From Streptomyces sp. TLI_053 (lineage in GTDB: Bacteria; Actinomycetota; Actinomycetes; Streptomycetales; Streptomycetaceae): 64,000 nucleotides of DNA. Below, piece by piece: positions 1 to 8,017 of the stretch. Location of the stretch: NCBI RefSeq assembly GCF_900105395.1, contig NZ_LT629775.1, forward strand, positions 6,413,501 to 6,477,500. The letters are read 5' to 3'. The translations under genes and the position numbers were made by a program. The notes beneath the pieces were generated by a model. It did no database searches and was not told the origin of the DNA. It saw nothing but the letters and a program-made list of their open reading frames with translations. The stretch's first letter is position 1; the number at the start of each line of letters is the position of its first letter.

Positions 1-1
1 C

Positions 2-637
2 AACCGGCCCGACCGGGCACTGACCGACTGCCTCGCGGACGCCATCACCACCACCGCCGCACTGCACACCGAGTGCGATCTCACCCACCCCGGCACCCCG
101 TCGGCCACTGTCGTCGCGGTCCGCCTCACCGACCAGGACCTCGAATACCTGGTGCTCGCCGACTCCACCCTGATCGTCGAACACGCCGACCCCGCCACCG
201 GACCGGTCGCCATCACCGACGACCGCGAGGCCCTGGTCGGCGCAACCCTCCGCGGCAGCATGGATGCCGTGCCCACCGGCACTGCCGAACACGGCGACGC
301 CCTCCGCCGCTACGTCGAGGCCATGCGAGCCCACCGCAACCAGCCCGACGGCTTCTGGGTCGCCGCCGCCGACCCCACCGCCGCCCACGCCTCCCTCACC
401 GGCACCGTCCCCCGTGCCGAGGTCACCGGCTTCACCATGGTCAGCGATGGCGCCTCCCGCCTGGTCGACCGCTTCCACCTCGCCGACTGGCCCGAGGCCC
501 TGAAGCTCATCCACGACCAAGGCCCGGCAGCCCTCATCCGCGCCGTCCGCACTGCCGAACTCGGCGACGCCGACGGCAAACGCTGGCCCCGCGGCAAGGC
601 CCACGACGACACCGCCGTCGCCACCGTCACGCTGTAG
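2..637 (+). CDS. PP2C-like protein phosphatase, C-terminal part (5' end outside window)
   Basis: The frame is open from the left edge, so the true start lies outside the window and about 211 codons are visible. The C-terminal half carries the short signature VSDGASR followed about 65 residues later by KAHDDTAVA. These resemble the SDG and final metal-binding DD motifs of PP2C Ser/Thr phosphatases, which use two Mg/Mn ions in the cytoplasm. The N-terminal metal-binding motifs are not visible, so activity cannot be judged. The gene is followed by a Nudix gene after 250 bp and is probably a separate transcription unit. The family assignment rests on two motifs only; a hypothetical protein is the alternative. 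Confidence 0.55.
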   Translation, partial: NRPDRALTDCLADAITTTAALHTECDLTHPGTPSATVVAVRLTDQDLEYLVLADSTLIVEHADPATGPVAITDDREALVGATLRGSMDAVPTGTAEHGDALRRYVEAMRAHRNQPDGFWVAAADPTAAHASLTGTVPRAEVTGFTMVSDGASRLVDRFHLADWPEALKLIHDQGPAALIRAVRTAELGDADGKRWPRGKAHDDTAVATVTL

Positions 638-887
638 AGCGCGAACCCCGCAACCACCCGAAGTCACTGCCGAATTCCGCTCTACAAGGTCAAGGGCGCG
701 CGCCCTGCGCGCGCCGCTGCCCCGCCCGCGGCGGCCGACGCCGGGCGTGCGGGCTGGCGCCCGGTCCCGGCGCGACCGCCCGGACGGGGCAGCGCGGGCA
801 TATGGACCATTCCGAGCGCAGGTGCGTTGGTCGCCGCTGAGGGCCATGGCGGTACCTGACACAGCCCTGAGCCCTACTCTTCTCTGC

Positions 888-1355
888 ATGAGCGACAAGG
901 CGCGACAGTCTCACACAACGCCGCTCCACTCGGTGTCCGTGGCGGGAGTGGTCGTGCGCGAGGACGGCCGGCTCCGGGCGATCCGCCGCGCCGACAACGG
1001 CACTTGGGAGCCTCCGGGCGGAGTGCTGGAGTTGACTGAGACTGTCGAGGACGGCGTGCGCCGGGAGATCTTCGAGGAGACCGGCATCAAGGTGAGCGTC
1101 GAACGGCTCACCGGCGTCTACAAGAACGTGACGCGCGGCATCGTCGCCTTGGTCTTCCGGTGCCACCCCGAAGGCGGCGCCGAGCAGTTGTCCGACGAGT
1201 CCACGGCGGTCGAGTGGCTCACCCCGGCCGAGGTCGACGACCGCATGGGCGAGGTCTTCGCCGTGCGCATGCTGGACGCCCTCCAGGGTGACGCGGTCCC
1301 GAGAATCCGGACCCATGACGGTCGGCAGTTGCTTGGTAAACGGGCTGCTGGCTGA
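888..1355 (+). CDS. Nudix hydrolase
   Basis: A 155-residue protein with one Nudix fold. The Nudix box is complete at about residues 42-65: it opens with GG, contains REIFEE and ends in TGI, matching GX5EX7REUXEEXGU. Such enzymes hydrolyse nucleoside diphosphates linked to another moiety, using Mg2+ on the box glutamates; the substrate cannot be told here. I chose ATG 888 because homologous proteins begin shortly before the first beta strand (SVSVAGVVV); a longer reading from 747 has no plausible N-terminal domain. The gene stands alone, with about 500 bp of non-coding DNA downstream. Confidence 0.85.
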   Translation: MSDKARQSHTTPLHSVSVAGVVVREDGRLRAIRRADNGTWEPPGGVLELTETVEDGVRREIFEETGIKVSVERLTGVYKNVTRGIVALVFRCHPEGGAEQLSDESTAVEWLTPAEVDDRMGEVFAVRMLDALQGDAVPRIRTHDGRQLLGKRAAG

Positions 1356-1884
1356 GGCTGGCGTCGTTAAAAGTCTTAACGAAAGGTGGAGTGCAGGAGG
1401 GAGTTGTTACGACTTCGCTACTTCATCAAGCCGCGCACAGCGCGCCAGCGCGCGGCCCTGGCCGCTCGCCGACGCTCCTGTCTCCGCCCCGCTCCGGCGG
1501 CGCCCCGGCCACGCCGGCGGACGGATGGCAGAAGAGGGCTGAGCCCAGAACCGCGCCGTGGCTGGGGCGGGTGGCTACACGGTTTTACCCACCTGCCAGG
1601 ACCGGGACCCGCACCGAGCAAGACCGGGGGGCCACTCGGCCAAATTGCGGTCAGGCCCAACAGCCCTGACCGAGTCGCAACAGCTTACGGCCCCCCGATC
1701 ATGCTCGGACCCAGACCAGACAGGACACCGGCCAAAACCGCTCCACCACCCGCGAGTTGCCTCCTCCTCTCGCTTCATGCGGTGGCTGATTACGCTTCAC
1801 TATCGAGCTTGATCAATCCGCTCTTGCCCGGACAAGCCGACTGAAGATCCCCTATCCTGGTCACCCGAGATCTTGGAGGCCGAT
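1356..1884. other. Intergenic stretch without a recognisable gene
   Basis: The open frames here are short, Arg/Pro-rich and lack ribosome-binding sites or family motifs. GC content falls toward the right end, where the lower-GC DUF262/HEPN pair begins. I see no RNA gene and no clear terminator. It probably holds the promoter for the DUF262 gene. Confidence 0.4.
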
Positions 1885-3075
1885 GTGACCAGCCAGAGCC
1901 CAGAGGGAATGCTTCCTGTCGACCCCGAATCAGGCGAGAGCGAAGAAGACGTAATCGAACGCCTCACGGCTGCTCGTGCCAGCGTTTCGGCAACCGACTG
2001 GACGATTGAGACGATCGTCGCGCAAATGCGCAAGGGTAGGATTGATCTTAATCCGGCGTTTCAGCGCCGCGCAGCGTGGACCAATCCGACGAAGAGTCGG
2101 TTCGTCGAGTCGGCGATCTTGTCATATCCGATCCCGCAGATCGTCTTGGCCGAAAAGCCCGATCGCGCCGGGCACTATTTTGTGATTGATGGAAAGCAGA
2201 GGTTGCTTGCTCTTCGTCAGTTCTATTCTGGCCAGGGGCAGGAAATCGATGTCGATTTTGAGCCGTTTAAGATCACTGGAACGTCCATCTTGGGTAGTGT
2301 TCGCGGCTTCGATATCACCAGGCTTGAAGACGAACGATCCGACCTATTTGACGCCTTCGAGAACCATACTATCCGTACCGTAACCATCAAGGGATGGGAG
2401 TCTGAGGACTTCCTCTATACTCTCTTTTTGAGGCTTAATACGGGAAGTGTCCCACTCTCGCCGCAGGAGCTACGTCAGGCATTGGTCCCCGGAGCATTCG
2501 TCAATTTTGTTGACGAGCAGTCTGGAATCAGTCCAGGCCTTCAGCATCTTCTGGGCAATAAAGGCCCCGACAGGCGAATGATTGATGCGGAGATTCTCGT
2601 ACGACACTTCGGTTTCCAGAACGACTTCGTGCCATATAAGGGAAATCTTAAGGATTTCTTGGACAAGACCTGTGTCTATCTCAACAAGAACTGGTCTTCA
2701 AAGTCAGATCTCATCAGAAGTCAGCTGTCAGAAATGGAGCGCGGGATTGATGCTGCCCGGCAAATCTTTAGCGATTTCGGGGCGTGTCACAAGTGGTCAG
2801 GAGTCCGCTGGGAGCGCTCTCTAAACCGTGCGGTGTTCGATGTTCAGATCCACGCTCTCTCGGATGAACGGGTTCGAGATGCCGCGCTCGGCCGAAAGGA
2901 TGCGGTCCTGAAGGCCTTCCAGGGACTCTGCGTCGAAAATGAAAAGTTTATTGCGGCCATTACTAGTACAACTAAGAGTATCGATGCCACCAAGAGTCGC
3001 TTTGAAATTTGGGCGTCCGAGCTCGGGAGGGTGGTAGGGGTTCCCATTTCTCGGCCCGCCTGCCTTGACAGTTGA
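1885..3075 (+). CDS. DUF262 (GmrSD/ParB-like) domain protein, likely defence component
   Basis: A 396-residue protein whose N-terminal half is a DUF262 domain. LNPAFQRR at about residues 55-62 and VIDGKQRL at about 100-107 are the DUF262 hallmarks, the latter being the ParB-like nucleotide-binding/hydrolysis DGQQR motif. DUF262 is the N-terminal domain of GmrS-type modification-dependent restriction enzymes and of several other defence proteins. The C-terminal half is helical with no DUF1524 HNH motif, so it carries no obvious nuclease itself. GTG 1885 is preferred over TTG 1873 because GGAGG lies 5 bases before it. The base composition is much lower in GC than the surrounding genome. It is followed after 10 bp by a HEPN-domain gene, suggesting a two-gene operon. 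Confidence 0.8.
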   Translation: MTSQSPEGMLPVDPESGESEEDVIERLTAARASVSATDWTIETIVAQMRKGRIDLNPAFQRRAAWTNPTKSRFVESAILSYPIPQIVLAEKPDRAGHYFVIDGKQRLLALRQFYSGQGQEIDVDFEPFKITGTSILGSVRGFDITRLEDERSDLFDAFENHTIRTVTIKGWESEDFLYTLFLRLNTGSVPLSPQELRQALVPGAFVNFVDEQSGISPGLQHLLGNKGPDRRMIDAEILVRHFGFQNDFVPYKGNLKDFLDKTCVYLNKNWSSKSDLIRSQLSEMERGIDAARQIFSDFGACHKWSGVRWERSLNRAVFDVQIHALSDERVRDAALGRKDAVLKAFQGLCVENEKFIAAITSTTKSIDATKSRFEIWASELGRVVGVPISRPACLDS

Positions 3076-3085
3076 GAGACTGACC

Positions 3086-3715
3086 ATGGAACTCCTCGAT
3101 GCGCTAAAAAGCGACATTGCCGAGCTTAAGGCGTCGTTACTTTCGGACGATGTTCTTGAGGTAAAGGCTCCAGACGATCTTACCCGCCGCCAGGAATTGC
3201 TCATTGCATCTTTTGTAATTCTCTCCCATGCTCACATTGAAGAGTTCATCGAGAACCTCTTCTTGCGGTATGTCGAGATGCGTGAGAAAGAGATTGCCGA
3301 TTTGGCCGTTCCGCATTGCTTTGTGAAGCTGGCGCTTCACTTCTCGCCGGACTTGATCGGCCAAGGGGCTGGAAATAAGCTTCAGACGCGCCAGATCTGC
3401 ACTACAGCCAAGAATCTTTACATCTCAAAGGTGGTCAATACGAACCACGGGCTCAAAGAGTCCAATGTGATGGCTCTCGCCAAGCCGCTCGGCGTTCACG
3501 GCGAGAATCTTTCAGGCGAGTGCGAGCAGCTATTTGCAACCTTGAATACGCTCGGCGGCAAGCGGGGACGAATGGCTCACACGTCGTCGCGAAATCAGGC
3601 TGCGAGTGAGACCGTGTATGCGAGTCAAGCCATCGTTTGGGTGGAGGACGTCGTCAATCTGGCGCACCAGCTCGACAATTACCTAAGTACGGGAAATTCA
3701 GCTTCGACGACCTAA
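3086..3715 (+). CDS. HEPN-domain protein (MAE_28990-like), putative RNase partner of DUF262 protein
   Basis: A 209-residue, mostly helical protein. Near the C-terminus it has R160-GRMA-H165, the R-x4-H motif that forms the active site of HEPN ribonucleases. The N-terminal half (residues 30-65, with HAHIEEF) resembles the MAE_28990/MAE_18760 HEPN group. HEPN proteins usually dimerise and cut RNA, often as the toxin or effector of a defence or toxin-antitoxin pair. ATG 3086 follows the DUF262 stop by 10 bp and GAGAG overlaps that stop, so the two are probably co-translated. It shares the low GC content of its partner, which fits recent acquisition. The nuclease function is inferred from the motif; the pairing with DUF262 is seen directly. 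Confidence 0.7.
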   Translation: MELLDALKSDIAELKASLLSDDVLEVKAPDDLTRRQELLIASFVILSHAHIEEFIENLFLRYVEMREKEIADLAVPHCFVKLALHFSPDLIGQGAGNKLQTRQICTTAKNLYISKVVNTNHGLKESNVMALAKPLGVHGENLSGECEQLFATLNTLGGKRGRMAHTSSRNQAASETVYASQAIVWVEDVVNLAHQLDNYLSTGNSASTT

Positions 3716-4290
3716 GCTCGATGGATCTTCGGTCGGTAAGCCTCCGTTGCCGGCTGCCGAGCTGAGTATGTAACTGCCATGCATGGCATGGTACTTCAGC
3801 AGATGGTTGCGGCTCAGGGGCGGCTTTGGATGCAGGTCGGCGGCTTGCTTGCCGAGGTCGGGCGAGCGGCTGGGGTGCTTCGAGATGAAGAGGTTGGGCA
3901 GTGTGTACTGAGTCCGCCGGCCACCCGGCATGCTGCCTGATGCTGTGCCCCAGTCGTGCCCTCAAGGAGAGAGCAGCCCACTGTAGATGACGGTCAGTAG
4001 CGGCCCCGGTTAGGGGCATCGCGATTGATGCGACCAAGACCGTAACTGAGGTGAGGGGCACGTTCGGTCGTCACAGTGGGCGAGATTTCCAAGCTCAGTC
4101 CTAATGAGGGCGCTGAGCGCCGTCGCTGGGATCCGGCGATTCACACAGTCCAGATCCGGCCGAGTTTCCGGGGTCCGACTTGTCGGACACTTCCCATCGG
4201 TTCTCCCTCGTGGGAACTCGTTGCCACTCCGATGGGCGACCACATCGGTAGACAAAACGTCCATCTAGGGAAACACCGCACGTGGGGTGG
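3716..4290. other. Non-coding stretch inside the putative integrative element
   Basis: No frame here has a ribosome-binding site, a family motif or convincing codon use. It separates the DUF262/HEPN pair from the hairpin array that starts at 4291. I see no terminator after the HEPN gene. Confidence 0.35.
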
Positions 4291-4320
4291 CTATAGGTCC
4301 CTATAGGTGCCCATAGGCAA
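4291..4320 (+). repeat. Three tandem 10-bp repeats (cYataggYNN)
   Basis: Units start at 4291 (ctataggtcc), 4301 (ctataggtgc) and 4311 (ccataggcaa), giving an exact 10-bp period. One-helical-turn spacing is typical of iteron-like or regulator-binding sites. They sit directly before a run of hairpins and upstream of a small membrane-protein gene. Confidence 0.7.
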
Positions 4321-4337
4321 GTGGTACAAAGGTCGAT

Positions 4338-4464
4338 ACGATGCGCAATCCGTTGCGCATCGTTTCCCCTTGGTCGCGGAAGCCGGATTGCGCCTACAGT
4401 CTGAGGCTGTAGGTCGTCACGTTGCTAGCGTCCATTATCGGCAGCGGAACCCCCCTGCCGATAA
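4338..4464. repeat. Three consecutive inverted repeats (hairpins) before the small membrane gene
   Basis: The first hairpin has 11-bp arms at 4338-4348 and 4353-4363 with a 4-base loop. The second has 7-bp arms at 4393-4399 and 4407-4413. The third has 10-bp arms at 4435-4444 and 4455-4464. All are perfect. With the next hairpin they make four stem-loops in 180 bp, reminiscent of plasmid or ICE control and origin regions. No protein-coding gene overlaps them. Confidence 0.75.
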
Positions 4465-4471
4465 GACAAAA

Positions 4472-4516
4472 ACCCGCTTGTACCCTCCAGCTTGGCGGCA
4501 TCGGGTACAAGCGGGT
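4472..4516 (+). promoter_or_regulatory. Perfect 14-bp inverted repeat just before the ribosome-binding site
   Basis: Arms at 4472-4485 and 4503-4516 are exact reverse complements around a 17-base loop, and a run of A precedes the left arm. The right arm ends 8 bases before the AGGAGG that serves the gene at 4538. It could be an operator, an attenuator or a transcript-stability hairpin. There is no T-tract after it, so it is not a standard terminator on this strand. Confidence 0.65.
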
Positions 4517-4537
4517 CGATGCCCAGGAGGCACCATC

Positions 4538-4786
4538 GTGAGTCTGACTCGGACCCCACCGCATCTGTCAACCGGGCTCCCGCAGATCTGGCCAGTTACG
4601 GTGATCATCGTCGTGATCGTGCTGCGGGTTCCACCCAACTCCATGTCGGCCGCGCTATCAGCAGCAGCTGGCATCGTGGCCTTGATCCTGGGAGCCGAAC
4701 GAGTGTCCCCAAGGGCAGACTTCCGAAGCCGACACGTCACCAGCCAACGGGACGAGTGGGCTACCGCCACGGTGGAGACTGCGTGA
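4538..4786 (+). CDS. Small membrane protein of the integrative element
   Basis: An 82-residue protein starting at GTG 4538 behind a strong AGGAGG (4525-4530, 7-base spacing). About 45 residues in the middle form two hydrophobic segments (VTVIIVVIVL, then SAALSAAAGIVALIL), so it is probably a two-pass membrane protein with a polar tail. Small membrane proteins of this size are common among the spread (Spd) genes of actinomycete integrative elements, but I recognise no specific family. The unusual hairpin array upstream argues that it is a real, regulated gene. Function unknown. Confidence 0.6.
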   Translation: MSLTRTPPHLSTGLPQIWPVTVIIVVIVLRVPPNSMSAALSAAAGIVALILGAERVSPRADFRSRHVTSQRDEWATATVETA

Positions 4787-5012
4787 GATTGAGTGTCTAA
4801 CTGCGGTGCAACGAGTGCGCACGACGGCGAACGGCCATGGACGCCCGCAGACTGTCTAGGCAGGTCGGCGGCACTACGCGCCAAGGTCGGGTGAGTACCC
4901 GGGTTGCTTCGGGGCGAAGCGGACGCCTCGCTGAGTGGAAGTAAGGTCAGCGAGCCCCGCGGCATTGGTGCTGCGGGGATCGCTGCCTTCGTGGGCCGAG
5001 AGGGCCGGCGCG

Positions 5013-5942
5013 CTACAGTGCCAAGTTGGGGTCGGTGGTTCCGTAGGTCTTTCCTTCAGGCCAGATCACCGTGCAGTTCTGGCTGGTGGCCAGCTCCAGG
5101 AGATCCGGGCGGGGCTTGGAGGGGACCAGGATGGCCTTCGTGGTCGAGGGAAGGAAGCGAGCGTAGTCGGCGAGCTGGCCGATAGCCATACGGATGTTCT
5201 CGCGCGTGACGCTGCCCTTGGCTTCGGTGAGTAGCTCGAGAGCTTCGACGTAGAGGTCGGTGTAGAGGGGGCGGGTCTCGCCGGGGGGCAGGATCTGGCG
5301 GCGGTCGACCTGGTGGCCCTGGCTGCGGAGGTGGTCACCGAAGGCGGTGACGAGCTTCGCCTCCTTGCGTTCTGCTTCGTACTGCTCGCGATTCGGGTTG
5401 ACGAACATCTTCTCCGTCAGCTGCTGCTCCAGCGGCAGGCTCTGGACGGCGTGTGAGGTCTCCGACAGTAGGCGGCCGAGGCGCGTGGCCGGAGGCTGCT
5501 TTTCGGCGTCGACAGGTCGGAGGCGGAAGACGATGACCTTCCGTAGCGGACCGTCGTTGGTCTCCGGCGCGTCGGCTTCGTACCACGGGTCGGTCGGGGC
5601 GATCTCGAACTCACCCAGGTAGGTCACCGTGCCGCGGGCTCCCTTGAAGATGCGAAGCGCACGGCCCTCTTCCTTGTGGTTCAGGATGCTGGCGTTGCCG
5701 GAGATCATCCGCTGGTCGCCGTACTGCCCTTCCCCGCTGTAGTGGAAGTAGCCGTCGGGCATCCAGTCGTCGTAGTACCCGTGCTTCTCGCCGGCGGCGG
5801 GGTCGGTGAAGACCATCACGTGGGGGGACTTGGCCGACGGACCGATGCCGCCCTGTGTCCTTCCCCCGAACTCGATGTGGAGCTGCTTGCGCTCGATCTG
5901 GTCGCCCGGCTTGAGGTGCCAGGTGGCGGGTGTCTCGGTCAC
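5013..5942 (-). CDS. SRA-like domain plus PD-(D/E)xK nuclease, modification-dependent (type IV) restriction enzyme
   Basis: A 309-residue protein with two recognisable parts. Residues about 20-115 (GGRTQGGIGPS, DGYFHYSGEGQYGDQ, GNASILNHKEEGRALRIF) match the ScoMcrA-type SRA/YDG fold that flips out modified cytosine. Residues about 195-300 look like a PD-(D/E)xK nuclease, with D229 in PLYTD and E240-A-K242. Such fusions cut DNA carrying methyl- or hydroxymethylcytosine or related marks, protecting against modified phage DNA. GTG 5942 is chosen because AGGGGAG lies 5 bases upstream; longer starts add an unrelated basic leader. It sits between the small membrane gene and the tRNA-Val scar, inside the putative element. 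Confidence 0.78.
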   Translation of the reverse strand: MTETPATWHLKPGDQIERKQLHIEFGGRTQGGIGPSAKSPHVMVFTDPAAGEKHGYYDDWMPDGYFHYSGEGQYGDQRMISGNASILNHKEEGRALRIFKGARGTVTYLGEFEIAPTDPWYEADAPETNDGPLRKVIVFRLRPVDAEKQPPATRLGRLLSETSHAVQSLPLEQQLTEKMFVNPNREQYEAERKEAKLVTAFGDHLRSQGHQVDRRQILPPGETRPLYTDLYVEALELLTEAKGSVTRENIRMAIGQLADYARFLPSTTKAILVPSKPRPDLLELATSQNCTVIWPEGKTYGTTDPNLAL

Positions 5943-6248
5943 GGCTACTCCCCTTTGCGTGTGTGAGCGTTGCCGCCACCGTAACGGTGTATGCACTAAT
6001 CGGATACCGAATTTTGGCATTGGAATCTGATGTCAATCTTGGATGTGCCTGTCCGGCTCGGCCGGGTGAAGGTGGTGTTCGCGGCGGCGGTAGCCAATGG
6101 AGACTGGCGGCTCAATGGCCGACCCGTGCCACAGGCGTGCCAGATCGGGCGGTATGTGGCGGTCAGTCGCGGGCGCTGGTGGTGCGGCGGCCGGGGAACG
6201 GGCAGCTCAGGCGGGGTGCAGGTCAGAGCGGGTGCCCCACGCCAAGCC

Positions 6249-6291
6249 TTACAAAGCAGATGTCGGCGGTTCGAAACCGTCCGCGCCCACC
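6249..6291 (+). other. 3' half of a tRNA-Val(TAC) gene, probable attachment-site (att) scar
   Basis: The stretch reads as anticodon loop (TTACAA, anticodon TAC at 6250-6252), the 3' anticodon stem AGCAG, variable loop ATGTC, a complete T arm (stem GGCGG/CCGTC around TTCGAAA, 6265-6281), the acceptor strand CGCGCCC and ACC. The 5' half is absent: no matching GGGCGCG, D arm or CTGCT lies at the expected distance. This is the pattern left at one end of an element that integrates into the anticodon-loop to 3'-end region of a tRNA gene. The element should lie to the left, with the restored tRNA beyond the window. Confidence 0.75.
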
Positions 6292-6313
6292 TCGCGAACA
6301 GGTGAAACGCAGG

Positions 6314-6355
6314 CTGCGGCCCAGGTCAGGACAGGTGTCCCGGCCTGGGCCGCAG
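6314..6355. terminator. Strong hairpin behind the tRNA-Val fragment
   Basis: Perfect 12-bp arms at 6314-6325 and 6344-6355 around an 18-base loop. No T-tract follows, as is usual in high-GC actinomycetes. It probably was, or still is, the terminator of the tRNA gene whose 3' half is just upstream, which supports chromosomal DNA beginning here. Confidence 0.6.
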
Positions 6356-6830
6356 TCGTGCATGGAGACTTCCTGTACGACATCCGAGTCTCTCTGGTGT
6401 TTCACCCGGGGGAGTCGGCGCCTGAATCTCCCCTGAACGATCATGGCGTTCTTGCTGGTCATGATGGGGAGCAGGGGCGGGGCGGACGTGGAAGCGCCCC
6501 GGCCGATGTGGTCGTGGGTGAGGGCGGAGGATGCTCTCGCACTCACTCGCGCCGCTCGTCGTGCCGGCCCCCGCAGTTCGGCGGGGGTACGGGTGTCGGC
6601 ACGCTGCTTCGGCTCGGTCGCGCTGGCCCTCCTCGGCCGGGTCGCCGCAGCCGAAGCCGCGATGGACAGTACCGAACAGCACGTGGCGGATGTGCCCGAC
6701 GACGGATCCCTCGGCCCCTGTATCCCACTGTGTCTCTCGGTGCTGCCGTGCTCCGTGCTGTGCTTCCTGAACCGGCCCGGCAGGGCCGCACCGCATTTCC
6801 GTCCCCTCACCGACGGTCTTTTCCGGCCGC

Positions 6831-7063
6831 ACGACGCCGCTCGCCACCCCGTCGCCGCGCCGTGGCCGCTGTACGCGGTCGACACCCACTCGGCCCTCGG
6901 CGAACTCGACGTCGCCTCCGCGCTGGTCCACCGAGCCCTCGACCTCGCCGGCACTCTTCCCTCGGGCCGGGCCCACAACTACCGCCGTCGACCGAGTCCC
7001 CACCAGCGCGAACCCCTCATCAGGCACACCCTCGACCGCCCGAACGACGTCGGTGCCCCCTGA
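6831..7063 (+). pseudogene. Decayed C-terminal tail of a TPR-type transcriptional regulator (copy 1)
   Basis: The frame ends with APWPLYAVDTHSALGELDV and RHTLDRPNDV. The same block, APWPLYAVDIHLALRDLDI ... RQTLDRLNDT, recurs on the opposite strand at 20521-20740. The pattern suits the C-terminal repeat region of large streptomycete XRE/TPR regulators. The preceding in-frame sequence back to 6443 lacks a ribosome-binding site and any recognisable domain, so I treat this as a remnant. It stands at the left border of the 7-deazaguanine cluster. Confidence 0.5.
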
Positions 7064-7283
7064 CTGCACCCTCCGCGAGTACCGGATCCTGCGGGCGAAC
7101 GTTCAGCTCGCGTGGCGCTGTTGCAGTGCCCTGGGGCGGGCCGCGTGCCCGTTGGAGCCCAGTGGCTCGCCATTGGAGAGGTGCGGCCGGCCCGGCGGTC
7201 ACCCGGATTATCGAAAGCTGTGCGCCGGAAAGCACCCCGGAAGCCTGTTGCAGAGTTATCGAACGGGCTAATAAGGTTCGTAT

Positions 7284-7922
7284 GTGACGAATGCGAACAA
7301 GTTTTCAGACGCTTTCCTGCGTGTGTGGGAGCCGGCTTGTCAAGCCATCGCCCTATTGCTCGCCCCGCACGCTGAGGTTGTCCTGCGGGATTTGGGCAGC
7401 GGTCGGATTCTGGGGATATGGAATCCGATAACTTCTCACGATCGTGCGCATCTTGTTCCGCCGTGCCGGCTGGAGAATTTCCTCTCGATGGGGAACGATG
7501 TGTACGGCCCACGGTTGGAGCTGAGTGCGGACGGTCGCCGGCTGTCTTCGGTCAGCACGATCCTGAGAGCTTCTCGGAATGGCCCGGCGGCAGTGCTCTG
7601 CATAAATCTCGACCGCACTCCGCTGGAGCAGGCCGTAGCCGTCCTCTCGACCATCGGCGCGCCGACCCCGCGGCGCCAGGTGTCATCGTTCGAGCCGGAC
7701 TGGTCCGGACGTATCCAGTGCACGGTCAGTAGCTATGTACGCGAGACGGGGCGCAGCGTGGAGCGGATGACTCGCAAGGATCGTCTGGCCGTCGTCGGAC
7801 GTCTGGATGAGGACCAGGTGTTCGCGGTGCGCAACGCTGCTCGGATTGTCGGCTCGACCCTGCGAGTGTCTCGATCCACCGTCTACAGCCTCCTGGCCGA
7901 GCGGAGGGCAATGAGTGCGTAG
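7284..7922 (+). CDS. YheO/DauR-type PAS-HTH transcriptional regulator
   Basis: A 212-residue protein. Residues about 10-125 form a YheO-like PAS sensor region (VVLRDLGSGRILGIWN), and residues about 160-205 a helix-turn-helix ending in RVSRSTVYSLLAERR. Members of this family, such as DauR, sense small molecules and control amino-acid-related operons. GTG 7284 is the natural start; no strong ribosome-binding site is visible, so it may be leaderless or weakly translated. It is the first gene of the 7-deazaguanine cluster, convergent with the exporter operon, and a hairpin terminator separates the two. A role as pathway regulator is inferred from position. Confidence 0.75.
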   Translation: MTNANKFSDAFLRVWEPACQAIALLLAPHAEVVLRDLGSGRILGIWNPITSHDRAHLVPPCRLENFLSMGNDVYGPRLELSADGRRLSSVSTILRASRNGPAAVLCINLDRTPLEQAVAVLSTIGAPTPRRQVSSFEPDWSGRIQCTVSSYVRETGRSVERMTRKDRLAVVGRLDEDQVFAVRNAARIVGSTLRVSRSTVYSLLAERRAMSA

Positions 7923-7942
7923 CTGCTCGCGTCGAGTGCCGA

Positions 7943-7974
7943 CGGCGCCGGCGCCGATGCGAGCGCCGGCGCCG
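7943..7974. terminator. Bidirectional terminator between the regulator and the B3/B4 gene
   Basis: Perfect 12-bp arms (7943-7954 and 7963-7974) around an 8-base loop, followed on the plus strand by gcgttt. It lies between two convergent genes. Confidence 0.65.
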
Positions 7975-8017
7975 GCGTTTCCTCGATACGCCTCGGTGTT
8001 CTTCGACGATCAGGAAG

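Noticed and set aside
3698..4290. Several overlapping open frames of 75-135 codons
   Set aside because: They overlap one another on both strands, lack ribosome-binding sites and show no family motifs.
6170..6291. Complete tRNA-Val gene
   Set aside because: The anticodon 5' stem, D arm and 5' acceptor strand do not pair or occur at the right distance; only the 3' half is real.
6443..6830. In-frame extension upstream of the regulator remnant as a full 206-residue gene
   Set aside because: It has no ribosome-binding site, no domain and erratic composition; only the C-terminal block has a recognisable relative within the window.
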